NCBI GenBank assembly: GCA_021399445.1
Contig: JAJTUQ010000004.1
Coordinates: forward strand, 5,642,001-5,706,000
DNA: 64,000 bases
Origin: Xylogone sp. PMI_703
Taxonomy: Eukaryota; Ascomycota; Leotiomycetes
Direction of reading: 5' to 3'
In this document: positions 24,701-37,391 of the stretch, piece after piece
Numbering within the stretch: the first letter of the stretch is position 1
Layout: the number at the start of each line of letters is the position of its first letter
Position numbers and translations under genes: made by a program
The notes under the pieces: generated by a model
Database searches by the model: none
Told to the model about the DNA's origin: nothing
The model's input: the letters and a program-made list of their open reading frames with translations, nothing else

Positions 24701-26484
24701 GTCCGAACGAACTCATGAATTTCCCACAGCTCTTTTGGACTACCTGTGCGTGCTTGGACACTGTCAATGAAAGGGAGTTCCTTGAAGCTGAAGGAATGTT
24801 GGAAGAGCTGCTTCAAAAACTTAATCTAGGTGATCCCAATGTGTGTCATCGCCTTGCCGAAGGTCTTCCTCCTCGCTGGGAAGGCGGATTCTACGGGCTC
24901 CAGCCACTGGTGCATAAAGGACTTCGATCATCCGTATGCCTTGAGCCTACACTAGCTGTCGTCAACAAGTTAGTTCAGCTCCCACCTAGTGATTTGGTTG
25001 GAGATGATAGCAGGTTACTCTTTGCCATACTTGCAAACTTCCCACGATTCCTAAATGCAATGGAGCAGGAGCCTATTGATGCCGAGAGCGTGCAGACTGC
25101 TGAGATGCTTGCAGAGTTAGCTGAACTACAAGGTTGTGCAACTATTGCTCGATCATTGAACGGCTTTGCGGCATCAAGATATCGCTCTGACAAGGATTTC
25201 CTAAGCCAGTTAATCTCAGCAATTCGAGAATATTTCTTCCCGCGTTGGGAGTTCGGAAGCTTGACTTTCTTATTGGGACTTCTTACCAACAGTATAGGAT
25301 GGTTCAAACTGAAGATAATGCGAATTTTGTGCATTTTAATTCCAGATATCGATATGAAGAAGCCAGAGATCACGTCGCACGGGCCTGACCTCATATCTCC
25401 GCTGCTGAGACTATTACAGTCTGATTACTGTATGCAAGCTCTGGAGGTGTTGGATAAGATCATGACTGTCACTGGTAGCTCCATGGATAAACACCATCTA
25501 CGAATGAGCATGACGAGATCCTCGTCGAAAGCAATTCGAAAGGAATATGAGAGGACTCAGAGCCTGTTTGGCATTCCGGAAGAGTCTGGCTGGTCTATCC
25601 CTATGCCTGCCAAACATGCGGAAACTACTCGTGCTAATGTTCACGCGGCATTCTATATGTGCCAGAGTGCGGAAAACTTAGATACAGGGCTCCTACCAAC
25701 TCCAGAGGTTGAGTTCCATGATGACGATTTCAGTCATTACAACTATTTCCCTGTCACAGATCGAACAGACACAATGATGTCGGATGATGTCCGCGGAGAG
25801 GGAAATATTGGTGACTTGGTAATGAAACTCGATAGTCTCGATGACTTCTTCGAGGATGTGGACAGTCTCCAGAGTCCTACAAGCGATGGTAGATCGTCCA
25901 AGACTGTTACTGAGCTTGGATTCTCTGGAGATGGATTTGAGTCTGGTGCCCAACTCTATGAAGAGCAAACCTTACCTATTCTCCACCAATCACTCGCTCG
26001 GACGGCTAGCACTGCTTCATTTCAAAATGCCTTTGCGGATCTTCGTCCACCGCAACAGATGAACCGTGAAGGAAGCTTGAATGCCATGAATCCAGCTGCA
26101 TTCAACTTCAGTCTGGGCGTTCGTCCCAGTATGCATTCCCGCTCTATCACATCTCCATCGGCACCGGCATCAGCGCAACCTAACGCAGCAATCTACCTCT
26201 CCGATGATGAGTATGCGGAAGAGGTATTCTCTGATGGTGACGATGAGAGATCAGCGTCTCATGGGGAAAGCTCCTTTTTCCTGGAGAACATGATCAAGCC
26301 GGTAACCCATGGTACACGCACACGAATCCGACGTCTAACAGGAGGAAGAACAAGAGACAGTGATCGGCAACGAGAGGCCCTTCGAGCTGAGCGACGTGGG
26401 CTGAGTGGCACGCCGAAATCGCCATCTCCAAAGGTACCGCCAGTGCCAAGTGAGTACTTACAAAAGTCAGACGAGTCCAGGTAA
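18780..26484 (+). CDS. Furry-family cell morphogenesis protein (Tao3/Mor2/PAG1)
   Basis: Three exons, 18780-19409, 19465-19695 and 19741-26484 (introns of 55 and 45 nt), encode about 2534 aa. Furry/Tao3/Mor2 proteins are giant helical-repeat scaffolds of the RAM/MOR pathway that work with NDR kinases in polarised growth and cytokinesis. The first about 200 residues are Ser-rich and unstructured. The Furry N-terminal region begins around EYALHVLFTS|FIAQAEEKINQ, spliced across intron 1, and continues into conserved segments such as ANWYLFCRLLGVMSEVNFERLADRYIADLEKLQ and RIKIYPDDAWDQSCDF. The C-terminal about 250 residues are again disordered. The start is uncertain. ATG 18780 is the first in-frame ATG of the exon, but an upstream mini-exon is possible: ATG at 18641 with donor GTAAGT at 18645, and an acceptor CAAG preceded by a branch-like GCTGAC. 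Confidence 0.92.
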
Positions 26485-27478
26485 TGTAATGCCATACCTT
26501 ATCTTTGTAATATCAAGCTGGACTTTTATTACACATACTAAAAAAAGCATTTTGGCTACATATTTTGGTGTATGGTATAGTTATGACAGCGAAACCTGAG
26601 GGGGTTTCAAAACTTAATGTATGTTGGGGAGTTCATTTTTCCTTCCATTACGCCTTCTTTTCTTGGTTACGTTTGCCTAGACGGATGGATGAGAAATATA
26701 GAGATGAATTCTTATGTGAGTGATGAGAGATGATGTTTTTAATGCAGGAGGAGAGCGTGCGTGCATCTATGTGTGTATACGTATGTGTGTGTGAGAGTGT
26801 GTTGGGGTAATTTCAGAGCGTCTTAATTCAAAAATTTAAAACTGCCATACCGCAAGTTTGTGCTCATTGAGCAATCCATTCCATTCTACTGCCGTGGAAG
26901 TAATAAGCGGACAAATATTTCCACGAGATATATCAGTATATTACACAGTGCATTCAGCACTTTCATGAGTTACATGACAGAGTACGAGTTAACTTATAGC
27001 AAAAGTACAAGAAAGTGTAACAAAAATATTGAGTAAATAAGCACACTTCAAAATAAAGATAACTAGCCGTCAAACACTCTGGAGCTCCTGTGTGGAGTAA
27101 AACTTTTGTCTTAAAGAGACTCTTAGGTACTCAAGCGAGAGTAGAGGGATGGGACTTATTCACGACAGAGACACTCACAAGGCCCTGTAGTACTGGATGC
27201 AGAGATATGTGTTAAGTGCTTTTTTATTATCTTCTCTTATCTATGCGATTTCCTTTCATGAGATCGAATTTTGCATTGTCGAAGCAGTTAATTTAATGTA
27301 TATATCTTATTCATTTATTTTCTTTTAGCAAAATTTTCTGTGATGATATATCCCCCTGGTATTCCCCAACCTTAATATTTTCAATATCTTAATACATAAA
27401 ACACATCTTTCTTTTTGAGATATTGCTTTACAGTCACTCATCATGAGGACTGTGTTTTAAATGCAGAGATGGCTTTCT
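26485..27478. other. Convergent intergenic region, Furry-like gene / exopolyphosphatase
   Basis: About 1 kb of AT-rich sequence between two 3' ends. A short GT-rich simple repeat lies at about 26770-26800. There is no coding signal. Confidence 0.6.
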
Positions 27479-28904
27479 CTATATCTTCGCAACTGCTCCC
27501 CTTAGAGTAGGAGCCACTTTCTTCCTGCTGAACTCCACCTTCTCTTGCACCCAGCATTTTCTCCAGCACTTGACATCCACGAGATCTAGCTCCTCATCTC
27601 TCCACGGCTTCAGCCCGAACTTTTCCCTGCCCTCGCCCTCAAATTCGGCAGCTGTCTCTCGGCCCTTCTCATCGAATCCCCAGAGAAACAGCTCCCGTCT
27701 GAACTTACCTTCTTCGTCGTGAGAGGTTGTCATGATGCCCGCAACACTCAGTTTCCGCTGTTTGGCAAAGTCCTGGACGGTGTTGAGGAACTTCTCTTTG
27801 CTGCCTTCCTTATCGATCAGGAATTGGATGTCCTTGACAACAGAGCTGATACCGATTCCGAGGGTGCCGGACTCCGATTTGGGCGTGGACTCGGACCATT
27901 GCTTGTAGTCTTTGCGGAGGATGTCCGGGAGGGAGAGATCGTCGATGGCCTCTTTGGCGGTATTGACGCTGTGAAAGTAGTCATCGGTGGAGAAGGTGGA
28001 GTCACCAGTTGAGGTGACAATGCTCTTCAGGAATGACACGGCGGCAACATCGGTTGGGGTGGTCTTGTCTTTGGATGTAAGGTTTGTAGTATCAATAAGG
28101 ATGGGCGCCAGGGCGACACGGGCGAGTTGGGAGTCCCAGAGGTTGGGATCTTCATCTTGATGTAGCTGTTGTTGCTGCTGCGGTTGAGAGCTTGACAACT
28201 GCTGCCATGCTGATTGGCAGTGCTCAGTTACGAGACTACAGCAGCTTCCACTGGGCCGGACGATGCGTACTTCCTCAACCTGAGAGTCCGGGATGGCTCC
28301 TTCATCATCGTGATGATCGATACAACCGGTGACTTTGCTGCTATACAGTTTTCCAAGTTCGCTCTGGAGGTTGTTGTGATCCACTAGAAGCCATCGTGTA
28401 TCCTCGGGGTGAAACGGCGGTTCTGCGCTGTGAGAGGTTGAGGTTGGGAAGGGCACATCGGACAAGGTGATGAGATCGTTGGGTTTGAGATCTGCCTGCT
28501 CCAGCACGGGGCGCAGCTCAGGCCGTAGAGCCAGATCAGGTGCCCAGAGGTTGCAGAGGGGGATGTAGAGCCGTGAGGGCCGCTGCTGGGGCGCTGAAAA
28601 GGGGGCGTAGGTGCGGAGATAGGCGAGGACGAGGGCGCTGCAGATGGAGTCGAGGTCTGTGATTGATGGAAATGGATTAGCTCAGCCTTGTGAGGTCCTG
28701 GTGCATTTTAATATTGGGCATTTATGAATTTACTGTATTCTGATCTTTATTGCTGGAAGGGCAAGGAAGGGCAAACAAAGGCCTCGTACCTGCAGACTCG
28801 TTGCCCACGACGAAGGTCACGGGTGCGGCTTGGTGGACGGCTGAGGCTGAGCGCAGCGTGCTCCTAGCCGTGGCGAGGAAGGAGCGCAGAGAGACTCGTG
28901 GCAT
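27479..28904 (-). CDS. ppx1: Exopolyphosphatase, DHH family (PPX1-like)
   Basis: Two exons on the minus strand, 28904-28790 and 28656-27479, are separated by a 133-nt intron, and the product is about 430 aa. DHH-family PPX1 enzymes remove terminal phosphates from inorganic polyphosphate using divalent metals. The first DHH motif, VVGNESADLDSICSALVLAYL, is restored only by splicing. The later metal-binding motif is CIDHHDDE, and a DHHA2-type C-terminal domain follows (PILIDTTNLTSKDKTTPTDVAAV to ELDLVDVKCWRKCWVQEKVEFSRKKVAPTLRGAV). The N-terminus MPRVSLRSFLATARSTLRSA is basic and free of acidic residues, so it could be a mitochondrial presequence. The frame is open for 42 more codons upstream (to 29030), so a longer N-terminus cannot be excluded. 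Confidence 0.92.
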
Positions 28905-31900
28905 GGTTGCTGCCCAATTGAGGAGTCGGCGTGCACGAATCAGAGAGCAGCAAAAGGTCAATGGATTAGCCCATGAATGAGTAACTTCTACGTGTCGGTG
29001 GACATGAGTTTTGAGTATGGATAGACACAATAGAGCGTTGGGTTTTGAGGAAGAGCTCGTTGCGTGTAGGCTCGAAGCTTTGGCTGCCCTCCCGGAACTA
29101 ATTAGCTAACGACGTATCTTTTTTCTCTTGGGCGGTCCCTGGACAAGCATTTGATCAACCGCCCGGACGGGACGCGCTTTGACGTCACTGCCCGGCCCGC
29201 GTTAGCCTGGGAAAGAGTCGTGTGCTCGGCTGCCATGATTGGCTCGTGGGGCGGAGAGGGCGGAGGGCAATGGAGGAAACCCTTGCAGGCCTGGCGGAAG
29301 GGAGGAGCGGGAATGTGGCGCCAGGTGGGCAATCGAGGCAATCTCCTGCGCGCGGCAGACAAAAACGCCTGATTCTTACTTCATCACTCTTTCATCGCCC
29401 AGAGTTGCTACATTAGGATACTGCTTGCTTTCTGTTGGAAGCCGTCATATCCGGTCTTCATCCGGTCGATGAGCAATTTTCTGGGGTGAGATTGCTGCAA
29501 AAGGAGATGGTTCCGTTGTACGCAGTAAGACCGGTACGGGAGCTATCACGTATGACAAGAGAACAGAGTTGGTTGACTGGGGAGAGCCAGAGCAAATCAT
29601 CCTTGCTACCGTTAAGGGGATAGTCGCTATGGAATACCGATATACGATTCGAGATATAACTATGGCCAGCTAGGAAGACAAACCGCCCCCAAGGCAGTTA
29701 ATCATAAAGGATCAATGGACTCCGGAGGCAGCAGAGGCACAATTCAATACCCCGTAGTCAACTTTCAATCAATGATAGCCTTGATACAGAATAGCGATAG
29801 GATGGATCGAGCCGGTTCAGCCAGTGAGAAATGATGCAGTGCGTGGGAGGACGAATAATCAGTAATCTACCGCGGGATAGATTGCGATGGGAAAAGCAGC
29901 GGCAGTTGGCTCCGGAGGCTTAGGCATCAGCCGGCATCAGAAGTCTTTTCGTTTGGACTCCGCCATCAACCACGAACACGAAGAGGCCCATGGCATTGGC
30001 TGCGTCGAGAAACAGGGCGAAAGGCAGACTAAAGCTTGTGTTCCTTCTGTTGGAGCGAATTGGCCAGAGGTTTGATGATTTAATTATTATCACTGTCATG
30101 TGCCCCCGAGGAATTCATCAGCCACTTCATCACGTCAACGCTTCACCGATATTTCTTTCCTGGTGGTTCAGCAATTACTCCAGCAATATGGTACGGTAAT
30201 AAGGATAAAGAGGCGGAAAGGATGGGAATTTCCTCAATGGGCCGTTCCAGCGACGGGATCTGTCCGTGGGCCGTGCAGGGCGATTACCCGTTACTCGGGA
30301 CCGACGCGGGGTTGGTACGTACCTCGTTGTGCCCAGTGCCCCCAACCCCTCTTCTACTGGTACGTCTCCTCCTCCAGCTGCTTCCCTGGGAGCTTCTTCC
30401 TCCTACACCCTTCACTCTTCTCCTTCGCGTCTCTCCCTTTCCCCAGGTCTTGCCCTACCACTCCTGCCCTCTACCCTCTGCCCTTCGCTCTGCCCTTCGC
30501 TCTGCCCTACTCCAGGGCTAGGCTGCCTGCATCCCTTGGCAGCGCTGGTGCTGTACTCGACGGTATCAACCAGGCTGGAAGGAAGCAGGGCGAAAACACC
30601 CCTACCTACCCCGTTAGGACCCGCGGGCGTCAGGAGCACCAGCAACAGGGCCAGGTCTGCCAACTCACGGGCACAGCTGCAGCCCCAACAGCCAGCACAC
30701 TCGCCCCAAAAGCAAGTCACCGCGGGCACGGAGCGGTACTTGGATGTACTTGCTGCTCCCTGCCTTACCGTCTGCAAGCGCAGCAGGACCATGGCCACCG
30801 CCGGTGTCGATGCTAAAATTCCGTGCAGCAAGCGCGGCGGTGAAAAACCCAGGCGTCCCCTCAAGCGCCATTCATCGGTGACCGGATGGCTTCTCTGGCA
30901 GTGCACGGGTCTTCGGGCGCTAGATTGAAGCATCAGGCAATAGTGAAAAAGCAAAGTTCCATCCAGGACAGCACAGAAGTGCATCGCGACTTGCAGACTG
31001 TCAAACGCGTTGTGCGTAGGGGAACTATCAACAGTACATCCGCGCGGTCTGTTACTGGTAATCCGGTGATGTACATGATGTACCGTGCTAAGCAGTAGTA
31101 CAGGACCCGAACAGAGCACGGACTTGAGAGAGAAGGGAGGCAGAGAGGAAAACAGAGAGTATCAGGGCCATCAACAGGTACAGCAGAGTACAACCAGGAG
31201 ATCAAGACACACCACTCAGTACCGTACAGCATAGTACAGTTACTCCAACAGGTCAGCTATATTCCTCGGGCTATGGCACTGGTACCCAGCCTTGCTAGCT
31301 TCTCACTTCATTCCACGTTATTTGCCCATTATCAATTACCTATCAGACTTGAATACTTGGCCATGGTTCCTTTAGCTGCACAGAACAAGCACCAGCACCC
31401 GCAATCTGGCTACTGTGTAGTCAGCGCAAGTCAGCTCCCATCAGCACAACGTCCGAGGTTCCTGCTAACTAATACCGTTCTTACTGTGCACCGGATTACA
31501 TACTGCTGCTGCGGACGCGACTTACTGTACACAGTACGGTCTCGTAATACAGGACTTGTACTTAAATAAGGTGGAATTATAATTAGTCCCTTCGTGACGC
31601 CTTGAATTGCTGGCCATGATCGTCGCTCCAATGACCTTTTCAACGACTCATGTCGTTGGCACACGACGCAGCAACTCTCGCCGACCGCCTCCCACGCAAA
31701 TCAGGCGCGCGCACTTGAGCTGGTCCGGTGGATGGAGTGGCCCCCGTATGATCGGGGATCTGGGATCTGGGATCTCTCCAGTGCGGTTCTCCTCCTGCTG
31801 CTCTCTCCTCTCCTCCTCGCGTTCTCGTCCCAGGCGGAGAGCCTCCGTGCTAATTAGGTTTCTTGCGAATGCCGCTCCAGCAATAATCGTCCAGCATTTT

Positions 31901-33308
31901 GTCTCCTCAGAGGAGCCAGCTCATCGCCCATTACACACCGTCATTGTGGCTAATCGCGCTGCCAGCCTCTTTCGAGCCAATGTCCTGCAGTAACCTCCTT
32001 CTTCACGGGTATGCAATTTGCACTGACCCTCATGTTTATGCTGGTCAATCTTTGCGGTGAGGCACACACCGGTCGTAGGGGAAAGATGGGAGATGCCTGC
32101 TCCCTTTTATATGCTTCGACAAGTGCCGTGCACGATCCTCACCATAATCATGGATAATCCGGTGTAATACTGTACCCGTATGTAAAAATAATCATCACCA
32201 CCAAACTCAAAGCATCTTAGTAGAACCATTTCCCCAGCCACTTACTCATCGACCACTCGAACGGGTCTCCGCCCTGCGTCGGTGTCTCTCTCGGAGCAAG
32301 CATCCTGACAGCTTCGTAGCGCGCCCAGTCAGACTCAAGACTCGAAGATGGTTTTTCTGGCAGTGTTGCGTAACCACTACGACATGGTGAGAGCGGAAGG
32401 AGAAAGGGAGAAGCGCGAGCAAGCACGAGATACCACAGTACACAGTACAGAACAGTAGAAGACTACCCAGCACTACGTAGTATCCCGCCCGGTTCGCACG
32501 CCCCACAAGGAAAGACACAGCAGCAACAGTAGCAGCGAGCAGTAGAAGATGAAGCGTTGCAGGTCTCCAGTCAGCCAAAAGCAGGTGAAAGCATGGTTTG
32601 CCCTTCGCGCCGATGCCAAAGGTGGGAAAGGGGAGCAGGTGAAGAAGATGAGAGGTGAGAGGTGAGAGGTGAGAGGTGAGAGGTGAGTGAGGGAGAGAGC
32701 GCAAGAGAGGCGCAAGGGGCGTAGAGAGAGTAACTTTTAGTTTGCAGCAAGAATGCAGCAGCGCAGGACACATCACTACCGGCGGCTTACTGACTGACTG
32801 CTTCTTGGGGCCAGGGCAGCTTGCTGTGGCGCCCTGCGGAGCGGATACCGCCTAAATGACAACCCAAACAGATCATGAGGTCGACGGGCCTCCAACTTTT
32901 TTTCTGGCCAGCTTTTTTTCCTCTCTCACATTTCTCTCTCAGCCTTTACATTACATTTCACATTCATTCCAATTCTTGGGCAGTAATTCGACACAAAATA
33001 TCTCCGGAGGGACTGATCTGGAGCACCAGGGACGCGTCGGGGTCCTCGTCTTTCCTTCCATAGCCGTTGCAGCCATCGACTAAGCACTCTTCTCCTACTT
33101 TCTTCAACCTTTCTCCACAATCGACTCCGAGCCAGAAAATAAAAATAAAATACATTCGGCATCCATACCCGTCCCTTCAGCCTCGGCGGCCATGTCGTCG
33201 TCACGCTGCATTCAAAGCCAGGAATCAGTCGTAGCTTTCTCTTCGAGACGTGCCTCCTACCTTGAGTAGGTTTCCACCTAATCTATTCACCTTTAACAAA
33301 ACAAAACC
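28905..33308. other. 4.4-kb gene-free region upstream of the receptor gene
   Basis: This divergent intergenic region is unusually long. Several long overlapping ORFs near 30100-31120 occur on both strands, but they are compositional (Pro, Ser, Arg rich) and show no domain. I noted repeats of CTTCGCTCTGCC around 30479-30510, three copies of GGGATCT near 31755-31776, a five-copy 7-mer at 32651-32685 and many GTAC-centred short palindromes between 31030 and 32450. The last about 450 bp before the receptor ATG are rich in pyrimidine runs, as in fungal leaders. Confidence 0.5.
32651..32685. repeat. Short tandem repeat, 7-mer x 5
   Basis: Five uninterrupted copies of AGAGGTG. It is purine-rich on the plus strand and followed by further GA-rich sequence. 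Confidence 0.9.
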
Positions 33309-35809
33309 ATGGCGCCCATCTCCCGCTCGCTGGACCTGGACGTCCTGGCCCGCGTCATGGCACCAGCTCCAGCTTCCGCCTCCGCACATCTCGCAAACCG
33401 AGCTCTCGGCACGCCGCTGGACAGAATGCAAATTGTGCCCGTCGTGCCCCCTCCCCAGCAACACATTATCCAGATCTTAGCATTGGCCTTTTCCATTGCC
33501 AGTGTGGCTTCTGCTATTCTGGCCTTCTACTGGTTTGTTAAGATGAGGAGGAGTTTTCGGCATGAGTGAGTTTCTCTATTTTACTTTTCCTTGCTTCTTT
33601 CTACAATGACCCCGATAATTTGCATGGTCTTAAGGGAAAAGTAAAAACCAAAAAAGAAAAGTTGAATTAGGGGGAAAATTAAAAGAAGAAAAAGCTAACG
33701 TCTCTAATTCCAAAACTAGCCTCATCATGTTACTCATCCAAAGTGACATGTTCAAAGCTCTCTGGTTCATGATATACCCCATAGTCACCTTCATACAAGG
33801 CCCCGTGGCTGATCTTTCCACCTTTTGCAAAGTCAATGGCTTCTTCGTTTCTCTGGGAATCGAGGCCTCAGGTAAGAATCTCACTGCCCATCTCATAAAT
33901 TACTTTCTACCTAGTGTAACGCCTCGACCTAATTCCATTACTAGACTGGGCAATTCTCATGATTGCCGTACACACCGCTCTGTACATCTTCAAGCCTAGT
34001 ACCTCGGCAGGTGAAGGAGGGTTGTATCCGTATCGCAAGATAGCTTACGTTCTGTGGGTCATATTCCCTCTTCTCATGGCTGGCCTTGCGTTCATCAACG
34101 AGCGAGACTCGTACACCACCTCGGAAGGAGGCGCCTACTGTTACCTTCCCGTCCGGCCTTATTGGTACCGAATCGGCCTCAGCTGGATCCCTCGATACGT
34201 GATTTTCACCGTCATTCTCTCGATTTATGCCTCAATTTACGGCTACGTCTCCTACAAATTCCGCAACTTTTCGAAGGAAGGAAGCAGCCAGAGTGACCAC
34301 TCATTGAAGGGAGACCAGAATGGTACCGAGAATAAACCTTCGAAGCCGTGGAAACGGTACAGTCTGCCTCAGAGTCCTACTACTCCGGCTCAGCGGCTAG
34401 ATAGTAACGCTACACTTGTCAATCCAAGACAAAGGACCGGTTCCGATTTTAGCTTCGGAGCGCACCCGTCCATGTCGCTAACTTTCCAGACACAGACCGG
34501 ACTAGACAACGCTACCCTCTCCGATGTCGAGTCTCCAGACGTCATTACCCCAGCTCTGCGTCAACCTATCGAGGGGCAAACCACCAACAACAGAAACTTG
34601 GGACCAGATTTCCCCGCAGCCGCCTTTCTCCAATCACGAGATCCCAGTCAAGATAGCTCCATTCAAAATATCGAAAGTGAAGCATCGCAGCAGTCAGTGA
34701 CACCGTTAAGGAAAAATTCGATATTCGAATCGTTCCCCCGCCGTTTCTCCATCCGTTCGATCCCAACAGTAATCCAGCCTCTCTCGACAATAGACACCAC
34801 CAGCACGCTAGTGAATCATTATCGTACCGGCTCTACACCCCCAGCCGACACTCCCACAAACCTCACTAATTTACAGCTTGTCAATACTCAAGGTCAAGAT
34901 TTCGCCGTTGCCGAGATGCTAGCCACCCGAGACAAGATCCACCGACAACTACGTTTCCTTTTCATCTACCCGCTTGTCTACGTAGCTATGTGGATCCTTC
35001 CATTCGTGTACCACGTCATGCAGTTTACGGACCGCTACGTAGAGAATCCCTCGTTCCCATTGAACATCCTCGTCACTATTTTCATCTGCAGTCAGGCAGC
35101 GGTAGACTGTTGGCTCTTCTCCACTCGGGAGAAGCCGTGGAAGTACATGCCCGGCCATGACGGGTCGTTCCTAGGTAGTCTGAAATTCTGGACTGGATGG
35201 GAAGGAAAGGAGAAGAAGCACATGATCCACGTTTCACGTGTTCACGGCCCTGGTAAGACAAGGGAAGAGATGGTCCGGGAAGCTAGGGCCGCATACAGAA
35301 GGCGAGATGAGGAAATGGCACAACGAAGGCAGGACTCGTTGGGGCTGCATTCAGCCGAGGCTGGCCCTGAAGCGGCAGTACCGAAGAAACAGCGAACCTG
35401 GTGGGACATGGCGACCTATGACGGGATCCTGGGCTCGATGAGCCCTGTTGAGGAGGAGGAGCTGTCGAATCCGTTGGATAGCATCCTGGAAGCGGATCCT
35501 TATCCAGAACCGTCTCGGCCGGGGACTGCTGAGAGACAGCAACAAGATGAGGACCTACAACCGCAGAAGGAGAATATAGAACGAGGACGACATGAAGAGA
35601 AAGGTGCAGAGGTAACTAAACAAGAGGAAGGTGAAGAGACAGCTGAACAAGTAGAGATGAGTGAGAAAGTAGCAGATAAAGAGGGAGCCGTAGAGGCACT
35701 CGAGAGAGGAGACGGAAATGAGGAAGAAACAGGCGAAGAGAAGGAAGAGAGCGAAGAAACGATTGACGAGAAGAGACGACCTGAGGGAGAAAACGGAAAT
35801 GATTTATAA
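33309..35809 (+). CDS. Git3/Gpr1-type G protein-coupled receptor (glucose/carbon sensing)
   Basis: Three exons, 33309-33565, 33720-33871 and 33945-35809 (introns of 154 and 73 nt), encode about 757 aa. Seven hydrophobic segments are visible: about 53-77, 88-112, 121-150, 168-188, 219-241, then, after a roughly 220-residue intracellular loop, about 470-492 and 505-525. The segment QLRFLFIYPLVYVAMWILPFV matches the C-terminal Gpa2-regulating receptor domain, and the early helices match the Git3 domain. This family (yeast Gpr1, fission yeast Git3, Neurospora GPR-4) signals carbon source through a G-alpha to cAMP. The third loop is Ser/Thr/Pro-rich and the tail after about residue 690 is extremely Glu-rich (EEGEETAEQVEMSEK and so on). 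Both introns are needed to complete helices 2 and 3. The ligand cannot be read from sequence. Confidence 0.9.
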
Positions 35810-37391
35810 TGAGAGATGATGCATTGAATACCGGCGTTCTGGATAACTACAACACACTCACTCATACATGCGGAGAAGGACACTCACACGAAAGCATATT
35901 GGTCTATTGGGAATGGATGGATGAATGAATGGTACGGGTACGCAGCATGGCGGATCAGCAAACAGATGGCATTGGGAATGGGTGGCTGCATTATTGGGGT
36001 TTGTCGATTTTTGTTTTTGTTTGCCATTTCCTTTTTCATTAGATACCCACACATCGAAAGGGCATGGTTTTTTCATGGAATCTATGTTTCGATATATGAT
36101 TATATAGGGCGGGACACGCGTCACCATGGCGATGGGGATATTTATTCGCTGGATTACGAAGAGAGCCTCTTGTGTTTTAGGAAGCTCCGGGCAGCTTTTT
36201 ACTCAAGAGGAAGAAGCATCGTCATTTTGTTAAGCGTTCTGTTTTTGTGTTTCGTGCGTTTTGCTGTTATTGCTTTTCAATGTTTTTGTTTGTTTTACGT
36301 TATTTTTCGCATTTCTTGTTTTATCATCATCAGGAGCATTTGCATTTGCGTTAGCATGTTTGCATTTAGCATTAGGAGGCGGTCGGTGGGTGGGTCGGCT
36401 TTTCATGAACGGGTTCTCAGAGTTTTAAATCGCATATTTGGGTAGGTGGGAAAGAAAAGAGGTTTATTACTCTCTATATAAGGGAAAGGATATTTTTTGG
36501 GCATTGATCTCGTCATGGATTTTTGAGATCTGTCGTTGCAGCTACCACTATTGGATAGGTTGGTATGCACCATTGCATGGAGCGTTTGACTATGAAGAAA
36601 TAGAAAGGAATCAAGTCAAGGTGGATAGAGCCAGGTTGTCCGTTTCGCCTCGGTTTTGCAACAGGATTTTTGGCAATTCCTTTATCCCGTTTCGAAGGGG
36701 TAACAGAAGCGTGACACGGCGTTTAGTAGTAAACATGAAGAAAAATACATTAAGAGTTTTAAACAAGCAGAATGAAAAAAAGGTTAAAATCTATGATAGT
36801 AATGCTTTTTAGGGGTCTATAATGCCATGTGAATGCGTAGTGTTAAACATAAGTGGTATTCGATGTTTTGAGTATCAGTTAAGTAACAGCACCACTTGAG
36901 AAGCAAGTCGTCTGCGTCCAAGAAGTGAGCTAATTAAATGGTAAGGTCAATAAGGTGAAGGATCTCATTGTAACATGGCGGTGTGGATTTGCATAGGGCT
37001 AACCTATCGGACAAATCTGTCCAAACCTATTTATTGGACTTACCTTGGTTTGGGTGGCATGTGTGGGTTTTAAACGTGCCCTAGGTACTTCTGTACCTGT
37101 GCACTTACATCAGAACAGGTAATTGGTGAAGGCTCAACATGATAAGAGGCATTTTGCAGCAGAAGGCAAATTCAATTGCTCGAGTCTAGTTTCCCATGCT
37201 GCCCTTTACTAGGCAGTGAGTTTGTTCTGTTTTTATTGATTCTTTATGATATCCCTTTTTTTGTCTTGTATCATGTTGTCGTTGTCCATCTTAGATACCC
37301 ATTCACCCCTTTCTTACATTATTTATTCTACGGAAAACGCAGAACAGTAGAGAAATGGAGAACAAAATGAGAAGAGAAGAGATAACTCTCC
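35810..37391. other. Convergent intergenic region, receptor / Arc1-like gene
   Basis: About 1.6 kb, T-rich on the plus strand from 35990 to 36370. A 174-codon ORF (35921-36445) owes its hydrophobic translation to these T-runs and looks non-coding. A small perfect inverted repeat, AGGTAC-TTCT-GTACCT, lies near 37083-37098. I see no gene. Confidence 0.55.

Noticed and set aside
26453..26490. Possible last intron in the Furry-like gene (GTGAGT donor at 26451 to CAG near 26480)
   Set aside because: It would be about 33 nt, too short for fungal splicing; the ORF ends naturally.
30100..31119. Overlapping 220-238 codon ORFs on both strands
   Set aside because: Pro/Ser/Arg-rich translations of pyrimidine-rich sequence; mutual overlap in several frames indicates composition, not coding.
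35921..36445. 174-codon hydrophobic ORF after the receptor gene
   Set aside because: Hydrophobicity comes from T-rich codons in an AT-rich 3' flank; no domain or gene-like codon pattern.
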